Below, piece after piece: positions 56,223-64,000 of a DNA stretch of 64,000 nt. Made by a program: the position numbers and the translations under genes. The DNA is from Mycobacterium heckeshornense (lineage in GTDB: Bacteria; Actinomycetota; Actinomycetes; Mycobacteriales; Mycobacteriaceae), in assembly GCF_016592155.1 (NCBI RefSeq), contig NZ_AP024237.1, positions 1,178,001 to 1,242,000 on the forward strand, written 5' to 3'. Below the pieces are notes generated by a model. The model was not told the origin of the DNA. It worked only from the letters and a program-made list of their open reading frames with translations, and ran no database searches. Within the stretch, counting starts at the first letter, position 1; each line of letters starts with the position of its first letter.

Positions 56223-56357
56223 TCGCGCCAGGTTCGGCGGCACTGCGCCCAGCCCCGAGTGGACCGCTCGAAGGTGGGCAAAGCGTCCCTGTCTCGAACA
56301 CGACTCGTGTGGCGGATGCGACGACCCATGGTTCATCGGACGGGCACGCGCCGGTCC

Positions 56358-56918
56358 TCAGCGAATCAGCAGGGACAGCAGCTTCTTGCCCAACGACAGT
56401 GGAGCAGAGTCGCTTTCGCAGGACACGGTGACGTTCTCGCCGACCCGTCGGCGCAACTCGGACTGCAACTTTCCGTGGATCGTCGAGCCGGACGCCGGGC
56501 ATCCGGCGCAGGCGCCCGACATTCGGACCCTCACCTGATCGCCGGTGACCGACACCAATTCAATTGATCCGCCGTGAGATTCGGCCAGCGCACCGATCGG
56601 TCCGGCGAGCAGCTCGGCGGTGACATCGGCCAGCTCGCCGGATGAGGCGTCCACCTGCCACCCCGCGGGCTCACGCAGTGCCTCGCTCAGTGCATTACGG
56701 ATGTCGTCGCCGAGCTCGCGCCAACTGGCGGCGGAACCGAGGGTGATCAACACATTGTTGCCGCACACCAGCAGCTCGTCAATCACGCCGCGGTCAAGCA
56801 AGGCACCGAGCCGCCCGGGCGCGCGCCGCACGGTGCCGTCCGCTGGGAGACCGCCGGGCGGCACCACCCAGCGCAGTTGGCGGGGGTTTGAGGTCGCGAT
56901 GGCGTGGATCGGAATCAT
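56358..56918 (-). CDS. NifU-domain protein of the feo operon
   Basis: 186 residues. The C-terminal NifU-type domain (about 95-165) has AELLAGPIGALAESHGGSIE and the CxxC scaffold motif in RVRMSGACAGCPASGSTIHG near residue 148. The N-terminal half reads MIPIHAIATSNPRQLRWVVP and LDRGVIDELLVCGNNVLITL, like the scaffold N-domain of Nfu proteins. NifU/Nfu domains carry iron-sulfur clusters for transfer. Its ATG overlaps the feoB stop by 4 bp, so iron import and cluster handling are linked. In M. tuberculosis there is no feo operon. Confidence 0.8.
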   Translation of the reverse strand: MIPIHAIATSNPRQLRWVVPPGGLPADGTVRRAPGRLGALLDRGVIDELLVCGNNVLITLGSAASWRELGDDIRNALSEALREPAGWQVDASSGELADVTAELLAGPIGALAESHGGSIELVSVTGDQVRVRMSGACAGCPASGSTIHGKLQSELRRRVGENVTVSCESDSAPLSLGKKLLSLLIR

Positions 56919-58828
56919 GCGCTGACACCGACGGCAATTGAGCGGGCGGCGAAAGCCATTACCCACGCGAGCGCGAACATGTAACCGAAAGCCAGGGCCG
57001 GCCACCGCCACGAGTTGGTCTCTCGGCGCATCACGGCCACCGTCGACATGCATTGCAGCGCGAACATGAAATACACCAGCAATGCGATGACTGTCGGTGC
57101 GGTGAACACCTTGTGACCGTGATCGTCGGTGAGGGTCGCCAGCGCTTGCCCCGGGTTGGCGGGGTCGGTCGCCGCGGACACTTGGCCGAGCGTGGAGACG
57201 AACACCTCACGCGCGGACAGGGCACCGACCAGGGCGACGTCGATATGCCAGTCGAAGCCCAGCGGTTTGAACACGGGCTCGATCGCCTTGCCGACGTCGG
57301 CGGCATAGCTGTGGCCCATCACGTATGCGGTCGCGTCGGTGGGGGACATGCCGGCCGTTTCGGTTTCGCGCGTCGGCAAGTTGAGCAGCGCCCACAGCAC
57401 CAGGGACACGGCCAAGATAATCGTTCCGGCCTTGCGCAAGAACATCTTCGCTGCGCTCCACACCGCGACCAGCACAGCTTTGACAGGAGGGAACCGATAC
57501 GGGGGGAGCTCCATAGTGAACGGCAGCACGTCGCTGCGCAGGATTGTCGACTTGAACAGCCACGCCGCGATCAGCGCCGAGGTTCCTCCGCCGAGATACA
57601 GCAAGAACATCGTGATGCCCTGGGCGCTGAGCCCCCACCAGCGCGTCTGAGGTGCGACCAGCAGACCGACCAGCAAGGTATACACCGGCAGGCGCGCCGA
57701 ACAGGTCATCAGCGGTGCGCTCAGGATGGTGGCGATCCGGTCGCGCGACGACGGCAACGTCCGGGTCGCCATAATGCCGGGGATGGCGCAGGCAAACGAC
57801 GACAGCATCGCGACAAAAGCGCGGCCTTCCAGACCGGTGGTGGCCATCACGCGGTCCATCACGAATGCCGCCCGGGCCAGGTAACCGAGGTTTTCCAGCA
57901 GCGCAATCAGCAGGAACAGCAGTGCAATCTGCGGGATGAACTGCAGGACGGTGCCCACGCCACCGATGACTGCGTGGCCCAGCAGGCTTCCCGCCAGCGA
58001 ATTGCCCATGTGCTCGGCGATCTGGGCGCCCAGCCAGTTCAGTCCGTCGGCTATCCCATCCCGCAGGGGTGCACCGACGGTGAAGACAACCTGGAAGAAA
58101 GCAAACATCACCGCGAAGAACACGACCGTGCCCCACAATGGGTGCAGCAGCAACCGGTCGATCCGGTTGGTGCGGTGATCCGGTTGCGGCGCAACGTAGT
58201 TCGAAGCATCGAGCACGGACTTGCCCCAGGCGTCGACGGCGTCGTGATCGGACGGAGGCGCAAGCGGCGGCCGTTTCCACCGGTGGAAAGACCCCAGCTG
58301 CGCGCGCACAGCTTCGATGCCCGTGCCCCGGTGTGCGACGACTGGGATGACCGGGATGCCAAGCGCCGTCGAGAGCGCGCCGGTATCGATCCGGCCTCCG
58401 CGCGACGTCATTTCGTCGCTCATGGTGAGCACCAGCAGGCACGGCAAGTCGAGGCGCAAAACCTCCGCGACGAGCGTGATCGAACGACGCAGTGTGGTGA
58501 CGTCGGCCACTAGCAGCACCGCATCGGGTCTGCCGATGCCGTCGAGGCGACCGGTGAGCAGGTCGGTGACAACCTGTTCGTCCGGGCTGATCGGGTCGAG
58601 GCTGTAGGTGCCGGGCAGGTCCTCGACGGCGATCGTGGCGCCATCCACTTCGGTGGTGCCCACGCTGCGCCCCACCGTGACGCCGGGGTAGTTGCCGATT
58701 TTCCCGCGCAGCCCCGTCAGATGGTTGAAGACGCTGGTCTTGCCGGCGTTCGGACTGCCCACCAGCGCCACCCGCCGAAGATCTTCGACCCCTACCGCGG
58801 TGCTGCTCTCGGTGTGGCACGACGTCAT
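56915..58828 (-). CDS. feoB: Ferrous iron transporter FeoB
   Basis: 637 residues. The N-terminal G domain has G1 ALVGSPNAGKTSVFNHLTG near residue 20, G3 VEDLPGTYSLDPISPDEQVV near 67 and G4 LLVLTMSDEM near 130. Then come about nine membrane helices: VVFFAVMFAFFQVVFTVGAP, VGTVLQFIPQIALLFLLIAL, and the Cys-Pro-type gate FACAIPGIMATRTLPSSRDR and MTCSARLPVYTLLVGLLVAP near 400-425, then ALQCMSTVAVMRRETNSWRW at the end. GTPase-driven Fe(II) uptake. Start MTSCHTESSTAVGVEDLRRV; ATG overlaps feoA stop. Confidence 0.95.
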   Translation of the reverse strand: MTSCHTESSTAVGVEDLRRVALVGSPNAGKTSVFNHLTGLRGKIGNYPGVTVGRSVGTTEVDGATIAVEDLPGTYSLDPISPDEQVVTDLLTGRLDGIGRPDAVLLVADVTTLRRSITLVAEVLRLDLPCLLVLTMSDEMTSRGGRIDTGALSTALGIPVIPVVAHRGTGIEAVRAQLGSFHRWKRPPLAPPSDHDAVDAWGKSVLDASNYVAPQPDHRTNRIDRLLLHPLWGTVVFFAVMFAFFQVVFTVGAPLRDGIADGLNWLGAQIAEHMGNSLAGSLLGHAVIGGVGTVLQFIPQIALLFLLIALLENLGYLARAAFVMDRVMATTGLEGRAFVAMLSSFACAIPGIMATRTLPSSRDRIATILSAPLMTCSARLPVYTLLVGLLVAPQTRWWGLSAQGITMFLLYLGGGTSALIAAWLFKSTILRSDVLPFTMELPPYRFPPVKAVLVAVWSAAKMFLRKAGTIILAVSLVLWALLNLPTRETETAGMSPTDATAYVMGHSYAADVGKAIEPVFKPLGFDWHIDVALVGALSAREVFVSTLGQVSAATDPANPGQALATLTDDHGHKVFTAPTVIALLVYFMFALQCMSTVAVMRRETNSWRWPALAFGYMFALAWVMAFAARSIAVGVSA

Positions 58829-59094
58829 CGGGGTGCCTCCGGGACCACTTCGATCAGTCGCGCCTCGCGGCGGCGGATGCACAGTTCGGTGTCTTGGACC
58901 CGGTAGATGGTGGGGTCGCCTAGCGGTGCCCGGCGGATCACGTCGACGCGAGCGGTTGGCCGGAATCCCAATTGGTGGAGGCGACGTCCCACCGCGGGGT
59001 CGGCCTGCGGCGCCAGGCCCACCACGGTTGCCTGCTGGCCCGGCACCAGTTGGGCAAGATCGCATCGATACCGATCCTGGCCTCGAGCATGCAT
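58825..59094 (-). CDS. feoA: FeoA, SH3-like partner of FeoB
   Basis: 89 residues: DLAQLVPGQQATVVGLAPQA, RRLHQLGFRPTARVDVIRRA, PLGDPTIYRVQDTELCIRRR. This is the FeoA fold with GxxxxRRLxxLGF. It is the first gene of the feoA-feoB-NifU operon and overlaps feoB by 4 bp (ATGA). FeoA assists iron transport. The upstream 164 bp hold no clear iron-box. Confidence 0.9.
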   Translation of the reverse strand: MHARGQDRYRCDLAQLVPGQQATVVGLAPQADPAVGRRLHQLGFRPTARVDVIRRAPLGDPTIYRVQDTELCIRRREARLIEVVPEAPR

Positions 59095-59258
59095 GACGTG
59101 CCTTAACGTTCAGTGGAGTCAACTGTCGAAGTTACACCTGCAGGAGCGATCGATAATCCCCCAGCCGAGGTCCTCCGATGACGCGTGCGACCAGATGAGC
59201 TGTTCGCCGAGATGGTCGCGGCCATTGAGCACCCGGCCCGACTGCGTCGCCGGGACCG

Positions 59259-60659
59259 TCACACAGCCGGTGGGTACGGCAGGCTGCTGCCGGTGTTCTC
59301 GTCGACGACAACGCGTTCGCCCAGGTAAGGGAAAGCGCGTTGCGGGCAGGCCGGCCGGCTACAGATCTTGCAGCCGGCTCCGATCGGAACCGCGGTCGTC
59401 GGGTCATCCAGGACGATGCCGGTGGAGTAGACGAGCTTGTGGGCGTGGATTAGATCGCAGCCCAAACCGATGGCAAAGCTCTTGTGCTGGCCCAGATAAC
59501 CGTGTCCTTCGGTCTCCGTGGTCTTGGCGACCCAGAAATACGAACGCCCATCGGGCATCTGCGCCACCTGGGTGACGATGCGACCCGGCTGGGCGAACGC
59601 GTCGTGCACCACCCACAGCGGGCAGCTGCCACCCACACGACTGAAATGAAAAGCAGTGGCGGACTGCCGCTTTGAGATGTTGCCGGCCTTGTCGGTGCGG
59701 ACGAAGATGAACGGTACACCGCGCTGCCGGGGGCGCTGCAGCGTCGAAAGCCGGTGGCAGACGGTTTCGAAGCTCACCTCGAACCGCTGGCCCAGCAGAT
59801 CGATGTCGTAGCGTAGTTCCTCTGCGGCCCCGTGAAACTCGCCGTACGGCAACAGCAACGCCCCGGCGAAATAGTTGGCCAGCCCGATCCGGGCCACGCC
59901 GCGAGCCTCGGGACTGAGCTGGTCGTCGGTGGCCACGATGGCCGAGATCAGCTCCGACTGGCTGAGCAGGGCCAGCTGGGTGGCGATCTGGAAGGCCCGC
60001 TGACCCGGCCGCAGCCAGTGCGCCACGCGCAGCACCCGGGTCGTCGGGTCGTACTGGCGCTTGGTGGTTTCGGGAAGCGCGGTGTCGATCACCACGGTGA
60101 TGCCGAACCGTTCGCGTATCAATGCGGCCAATTGAAGGTCAAGCCCGCCGGTCCGCAGCTCGTTTTCTGCGAACATCCGCTCGGCGGCGACGTCTAGCTC
60201 GTCGATGTAGTTGTTGCGGTCGTAGAAGAAGTCGCGAACCTCCTCGAACGGCATCGGGCGTTCCAGCGGCTGCGATGTCTCGGCTATCGCGCGAGACCGA
60301 TAGGCCTCCACTTCCTCGGTCACATCGCGCAGACGGCGGTGCAGCGCTACCAGACTGCGGCCGATCTCGGGCATCCGGGCAACCAGTTCCTCGATTTGGT
60401 TGCGGCTGACCGCGTGCTCGGTCGCGGTGAACACATCGCTGAGGTCGGCCACCAGCCGGGCGTCGGAATCGGCGGAGAAGTAATGCGCGGCCAAATCGAA
60501 GCGTTCGGTGAGGGCGAGCAGCACCGGCACGGTGAGTGGGCGCTGATTGTTCTCGAGCTGGTTGACGTAGCTGGTCGATAAGTCGAGGGCGCGGGCCAAA
60601 GCCGCCTGGGTGAGTCCACGCTCCTCGCGCAACCGCCGAAGCCGCGCGCCGGAAAACAT
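59259..60659 (-). CDS. RamB/PrpR-type XRE regulator
   Basis: 466 residues. The XRE HTH is at the N-terminus: MFSGARLRRLREERGLTQAA, LDLSTSYVNQLENNQRPLTV. A middle domain has an ImmA/IrrE-like region (MPFEEVRDFFYDRNNYIDEL, FQIATQLALLSQSELISAIV, ARIGLANYFAGALLLPYGEF), and the C-terminal DUF2083 part carries a Cys cluster in GAGCKICSRPACPQRAFPYL. PrpR and RamB control methylcitrate/propionate and glyoxylate genes, and PrpR was reported to hold an iron-sulfur cluster. Its place matches Rv1129c (prpR), but no prpDC genes lie beside it. Confidence 0.85.
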   Translation of the reverse strand: MFSGARLRRLREERGLTQAALARALDLSTSYVNQLENNQRPLTVPVLLALTERFDLAAHYFSADSDARLVADLSDVFTATEHAVSRNQIEELVARMPEIGRSLVALHRRLRDVTEEVEAYRSRAIAETSQPLERPMPFEEVRDFFYDRNNYIDELDVAAERMFAENELRTGGLDLQLAALIRERFGITVVIDTALPETTKRQYDPTTRVLRVAHWLRPGQRAFQIATQLALLSQSELISAIVATDDQLSPEARGVARIGLANYFAGALLLPYGEFHGAAEELRYDIDLLGQRFEVSFETVCHRLSTLQRPRQRGVPFIFVRTDKAGNISKRQSATAFHFSRVGGSCPLWVVHDAFAQPGRIVTQVAQMPDGRSYFWVAKTTETEGHGYLGQHKSFAIGLGCDLIHAHKLVYSTGIVLDDPTTAVPIGAGCKICSRPACPQRAFPYLGERVVVDENTGSSLPYPPAV

Positions 60660-60692
60660 CTTCACCACCGACGACACATTACTCCGCCCGTG

Positions 60693-60709
60693 TTCGCAAT
60701 ATTCGCAAT
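60693..60709. promoter_or_regulatory. Direct repeat TTCGCAAT upstream of the regulator
   Basis: TTCGCAAT occurs at 60693-60700 and 60702-60709, one base apart, 34 bp upstream of the PrpR-like start. RamB/PrpR-type regulators bind TTTGC/GCAAA-like elements, so autoregulation is plausible. Not shown by the sequence itself. Confidence 0.4.
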
Positions 60710-60840
60710 CGCGGGTCAATCCAGACGCAAAAACCACACATAACCAGGGATCTTTCGCGATGTTACCCAGTGCATAGTGTGTGGATGGCGTTGATGCATG
60801 CTGTCCGTGGCCGGCGAAGCCGACGAGGTCGCCGGACCGT

Positions 60841-61263
60841 CTAGACATCGATCGTCGCGCGGCAACGCCATTCGGTGCCGCTCTGGGTGAAGGCCAGCCC
60901 AGACAACGCGACGGCCTTCGGTACCGCACCGACCAGCCTGACGTCGCTCAGCGATGCCACCGGCATGGTCAGCCGCACGGTGTCCGAGTCGATGGTGACC
61001 TCGGCGCTGAGCGGCACCACGCCTTCGGTGTCGAGCAGATAAATCAGTTCGTCGAGCACCGCCACCAAGCGATCACCGTCAGTGGTGGCGGGCACTTCGC
61101 ACGTGACGGTCCGCAACGGCGACGCTCGGGAGAAGTCGACGAAACTGCCCGTAAGTCCCATGACCGCCTCGGCCAGGCAGATTTCGCGGCTCGGCCCCCA
61201 CGCCTCGATGACGATATCGGCCGGATGGGGCAGCGTGCGGTGCCCGCGATCGGCTGCCGTCAA
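60841..61263 (-). CDS. Archease, activator of RtcB
   Basis: 140 residues from a TTG that overlaps the rtcB stop (TTGA). The protein opens [20 protein letters not shown], with the family's HxLPHxADI, and ends [16 protein letters not shown]. Acidic residues in [20 protein letters not shown] bind the metal. Archease speeds up the RtcB reaction and widens NTP use. The gene pair is an operon; in M. tuberculosis I recall Rv2630-Rv2631 as the counterpart. Confidence 0.85.
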   Translation of the reverse strand: MTAADRGHRTLPHPADIVIEAWGPSREICLAEAVMGLTGSFVDFSRASPLRTVTCEVPATTDGDRLVAVLDELIYLLDTEGVVPLSAEVTIDSDTVRLTMPVASLSDVRLVGAVPKAVALSGLAFTQSGTEWRCRATIDV

Positions 61264-62687
61264 CCCTTCACCACGCCCAGCGGTTCGAGTCGGGCCACCC
61301 TGCGGCACAGGCCCGCTTGTTCTGCGACCGCGACGACCTCGGACACGTCCTTGTAGGCCGCGGGAGCCTCTTCGACCAGACCCCGCCGCGACGCGCCCCT
61401 GACCAGGATCCCCTGCCGCCGCTCCAATTGGTCGCGCAGCACCTTCTGGGAGACCGACCGGGCCGCCTGGTGGCGGCTGAGCTGTCGACCGGCGCCGTGA
61501 CAGGTGGAGTGAAACGCACCACCTCCAGCCACCCCGGCCAACACATAGGACGACGTTCCCATCGAGCCGGGAATCAGCACAGGCTGCCCGACGTCAGCCA
61601 AATCCGCTGGCAACTCCGGGTGTCCGGGAGGCAGTGCCCTGGTCGCACCCTTGCGGTGCACACAAAGGTCGACCATCTCGCCGGCGACCTCGTGCCGCTC
61701 GATCCGCGCGAGGTTGTGGGAGATGTCGTAGACCAGTTCAAGCCCGGTGCCGGTGACCGACGAAAACACCTCGGACGCGGCCCGGCCCAGAATTTGCCGA
61801 TTGGCGCGGGCGTAATTCGCCGCCGCATACATCGCTCCCAGGTAGCGGCGACCCTCGCCGGAATCAACAGGGACGCAAGCTAGTTGGCGGTCGGGCACAT
61901 GCACGCCATGACGCTGCATGGCGTGGTCCATGGCGTGCACCTCGTCGGTGCAGATTTGGTGCCCAAGTCCCCGCGAACCGCAGTGGATCATCACGCAGAC
62001 CTGCCCGGCGCGCAGCCCGAATGCCTTGGCGACCGGCTCGTCGAGCACCTCAGCGACATGCTGGACTTCCAGGAAGTGATTCCCCGAACCCAGACTGCCC
62101 AGTTGCTGGCGTCCCCGCGCCCGCGCACGGTCGCTCACCGCTGCGGGGTCGGCCTCCTCGAACCCACCGCCATCCTCACAGCGGTCCAAGTCGAGCTGGC
62201 ATCCGTCGCCGTGCTCGACCACATACCGGGAGCCTCCCTGCAGCACCCGGTCCAATTCCTCGTCGCTCACCGGCGCGCGCACGGCCCCCGGTCCCGCACC
62301 GCGCGGAATTCGTTGGCTTAACCGGTCCATCACTAACTTGCCGACTTTGGCGAACTCGCCCCGGTCAAGGTCGGCCGACAGCATTCGCACCCCGCAGGAG
62401 ATGTCGAATCCCACGCCGCCGGGAGAGATCACTCCGTCGCCGCGCACGTCGGTCGCCGCCACCCCGCCGATCGGGAAGCCGTAGCCCAAATGGATGTCAG
62501 GCATCGCGTATGACGCTTCGACAATGCCGGGTAGAGTCGCCACGTTCGCCACCTGCCGCAGCAAGGGCTCGCGATTGGTCGCGGGCAGCAGCGACGGCGA
62601 CGCGAAGATCACGCCCGGCACCCGCATGTCCCCGGATGGGTCGATCCGGAACCGAAATGGGGTTTCCTGCACTAATCTCATTGCCAC
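61260..62687 (-). CDS. rtcB: RNA-splicing ligase RtcB
   Basis: 475 residues, one RtcB domain. The metal-binding Cys/His: [20 protein letters not shown] near 97, [20 protein letters not shown] near 230, and the nucleotidyl His in [20 protein letters not shown] near 405. [20 protein letters not shown] near residue 195 and [20 protein letters not shown] near 62 are further family motifs. RtcB seals RNA 2',3'-cyclic phosphate or 3'-phosphate to 5'-OH ends with GTP. Archease overlaps its end, a repair operon. Confidence 0.94.
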   Translation of the reverse strand: MAMRLVQETPFRFRIDPSGDMRVPGVIFASPSLLPATNREPLLRQVANVATLPGIVEASYAMPDIHLGYGFPIGGVAATDVRGDGVISPGGVGFDISCGVRMLSADLDRGEFAKVGKLVMDRLSQRIPRGAGPGAVRAPVSDEELDRVLQGGSRYVVEHGDGCQLDLDRCEDGGGFEEADPAAVSDRARARGRQQLGSLGSGNHFLEVQHVAEVLDEPVAKAFGLRAGQVCVMIHCGSRGLGHQICTDEVHAMDHAMQRHGVHVPDRQLACVPVDSGEGRRYLGAMYAAANYARANRQILGRAASEVFSSVTGTGLELVYDISHNLARIERHEVAGEMVDLCVHRKGATRALPPGHPELPADLADVGQPVLIPGSMGTSSYVLAGVAGGGAFHSTCHGAGRQLSRHQAARSVSQKVLRDQLERRQGILVRGASRRGLVEEAPAAYKDVSEVVAVAEQAGLCRRVARLEPLGVVKG

Positions 62688-62720
62688 TCCAGACAGGCGG
62701 CCGATCGCCGGCGGCCTCAG

Positions 62721-63113
62721 TCAGCAGGCGCCCGGATGTGACTCGCAGTACGGCGTGGTCCCCGGAAACCGGTAGCGATTCGCGGCCACCCACCGATAGA
62801 CCGCGTCCTGAATCAACCGCACGCCCGCAATCCGGTATACCACCAGCGGCAACGTGGTGCCGATCGCGGCCGACAGCGCCGCGTTGACGGCCTCGGCACC
62901 GGAGTAGACCACTCCCGAACGGTCCAGCCACCGCACCGAATCGAGCAGCTGGGACGGCGGGATGTTCAGCCGCTCCGCAGCGGATGGGCTCTGCAGCGGC
63001 TCGACCTGCACGTTGCCGGTTCGATTGAGTTTCAGCGCGAGGTTCGCCGACCGGGTGCACATTCCGCAGGCGCCGTCGAAGAAAAGAATGCCTGACACGT
63101 GCCCATCCTTCAC
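62721..63113 (-). CDS. DCC-family thiol-disulfide oxidoreductase (DUF393)
   Basis: 130 residues. The DxxCxxC motif is in GILFFDGACGMCTRSANLAL near residues 13-19, the only feature that defines the family. QLLDSVRWLDRSGVVYSGAE and VYRWVAANRYRFPG are typical of DUF393. Function unknown, probably redox. It ends 33 bp before the rtcB start, so it may be cotranscribed. Divergent from the DUF3556 gene. Confidence 0.85.
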   Translation of the reverse strand: MKDGHVSGILFFDGACGMCTRSANLALKLNRTGNVQVEPLQSPSAAERLNIPPSQLLDSVRWLDRSGVVYSGAEAVNAALSAAIGTTLPLVVYRIAGVRLIQDAVYRWVAANRYRFPGTTPYCESHPGAC

Positions 63114-63199
63114 CTCGCGGTGTCACCTGCCAACGACGACGCAACGTCGTGGTCGATTTGGGCCGATCGGCCGACGGCGCAAACCGGTACCCGCACGTC

Positions 63200-63213
63200 T
63201 AGAACACGTTCTA
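63200..63213. promoter_or_regulatory. KstR-type operator upstream of DUF3556
   Basis: TAGAACACGTTCTA: perfect 6-bp arms around AC and an exact match to TNNAACNNGTTNNA. It ends 11 bp before the DUF3556 ATG, in the divergent gap. Confidence 0.8.
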
Positions 63214-63224
63214 ATCTGTCCCGC

Positions 63225-64000
63225 ATGGGATTCTTCAAACCTGAGCTGCCACAGATCGACATGGCCGAATGGAGCAAGGGCACGCGCAGCGAGAAGATCC
63301 GGCCGATGGCCAGGCACTGGGCCGAGGTGGGGTTCGGGACGCCGGTCGCGCTGCACCTGTTCTACGTGGTCAAAATCGGCCTCTACATTCTGGGCGGCGC
63401 GCTGTTCGCCTTGACCACCAAGGGAATCGATGGGTTTGCGGCCGTCGGCTCGTGGTGGTCGGAGCCGATTGTTTTCGAGAAGGTCGTGCTCTACACCATG
63501 CTGTTCGAGGTGGTCGGGCTGGGTTGTGGCTTCGGGCCGCTCAACAACCGGTTCTTCCCGCCGATGGGCTCGATCCTGTACTGGCTGCGCCCGGGCACGA
63601 TCCGATTGCCCCCCTGGCCGCAGCGAATCCCGTTCACCAAGGGCACCGCCAGGACCCCGGTCGACGTCGCATTGTATGCGGCGCTGCTGATGATGCTGCT
63701 TTGGTGCTTGTTCTCCGACGGCACCGGTCCAATTCCGGCGCTGCACACCGAGATCGGGCTGCTCCCGGTGTGGCAGATCTGGACCGTCCTGGGCCTGCTC
63801 ACCGTGCTCGGGCTGCGCGACAAGGTGATTTTCCTGGCCGCACGGGGCGAGGTCTACGCCTCGCTGGCGGTGACGTTCCTGTTTCCGGGTGTGGACATGA
63901 TCGTGGCGTCCAAGGCGGTGTTCGTCGTGATCTGGATGGGCGCGGCGACGTCCAAGCTCAACCACCACTTCCCCTTCGTGATCTCGACGATGATGTCCAA
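63225..64000 (+). CDS. DUF3556 membrane protein, 3' end outside window
   Basis: The first 258 codons. It opens MGFFKPELPQIDMAEWSKGT, then has several membrane helices: VALHLFYVVKIGLYILGGAL, VLYTMLFEVVGLGCGFGPLN, VDVALYAALLMMLLWCLFSD, WQIWTVLGLLTVLGLRDKVI and AVFVVIWMGAATSKLNHHFP. DUF3556 proteins occur in mycobacteria and relatives, with no established role. A KstR box in front suggests expression with cholesterol genes. The gene runs off the right edge. Confidence 0.85.
   Translation, partial: MGFFKPELPQIDMAEWSKGTRSEKIRPMARHWAEVGFGTPVALHLFYVVKIGLYILGGALFALTTKGIDGFAAVGSWWSEPIVFEKVVLYTMLFEVVGLGCGFGPLNNRFFPPMGSILYWLRPGTIRLPPWPQRIPFTKGTARTPVDVALYAALLMMLLWCLFSDGTGPIPALHTEIGLLPVWQIWTVLGLLTVLGLRDKVIFLAARGEVYASLAVTFLFPGVDMIVASKAVFVVIWMGAATSKLNHHFPFVISTMMS

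Noticed and set aside
57053-58513. 486-codon open frame antisense to feoB
   Set aside because: Gln/Arg/His-rich composition, no domain, and feoB on the other strand explains the codons.
59095-59258. Iron-box (IdeR/Fur) before feoA
   Set aside because: I looked for a TTAGGTTAGGCTAACCTAA-like palindrome and saw none in this gap.

Overview
This is chromosomal DNA of a Mycobacterium, most likely a slow grower. The evidence is the high GC content, the mycothiol, Z-farnesyl-diphosphate and DesA2 genes, and a gene order that follows the M. tuberculosis stretch cbs (Rv1077) to Rv1129c as I remember it. Species cannot be fixed from the window. Both edges cut genes: the 3' end of cbs on the left and a DUF3556 membrane protein on the right. 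No rRNA, tRNA or CRISPR array was seen.

Region by region. 1-9.2 kb: cbs, proline-rich RDD protein, TM2 protein, metB, an IS110-type remnant, GPP34 protein, greA, a DUF4307 protein, mca, a DUF255 protein and a ketosteroid-isomerase-like gene that ends in a 64-bp perfect palindrome. 9.2-20.4 kb: hemolysin III, short-chain Z-prenyl synthase, two membrane proteins, coaA, two serine hydroxymethyltransferase genes of different subfamilies in tandem, desA2, phoH2 with a small upstream ORF, and a polysaccharide deacetylase. 20.4-34.6 kb: fum, glpX, DUF4245, dienelactone hydrolase, SDR, 2H phosphoesterase, 3-beta-HSD with a KstR-type operator, xseBA, ispH, ychF, a permuted NlpC/P60-like protein and an adenylate cyclase. 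34.8-42.9 kb: zwf-gnd, hydrolases, a TetR regulator, two Mce-associated membrane proteins and ephC.

42.9-51.8 kb is an accessory island between ephC and the Rv1125-like gene, which I recall as neighbours in M. tuberculosis. It holds a WXG100 protein, a DUF1023 alpha/beta hydrolase and a lipoprotein, plus a second degraded module (DUF1023 remnant, LppA-like lipoprotein, small membrane protein). An IS256-family element with 34-bp inverted repeats and an 8-bp target duplication (GACCGCAT) sits in the second DUF1023 gene. That IS is itself split, exactly and in frame, by a 3.2-kb cassette of three genes: a tyrosine recombinase, an XRE regulator and a zinc-ribbon recombinase. Four single-base frameshifts fall in accessory genes between 39.7 and 50.1 kb.

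51.8-64 kb: WS/DGAT-like acyltransferase, ppdK with its coupled partner gene, DoxX, a feoA-feoB-NifU operon for ferrous iron, a PrpR/RamB-type regulator without prpDC beside it, rtcB with archease for RNA repair, a DCC-family thiol protein, and a DUF3556 protein behind a second KstR-type box.
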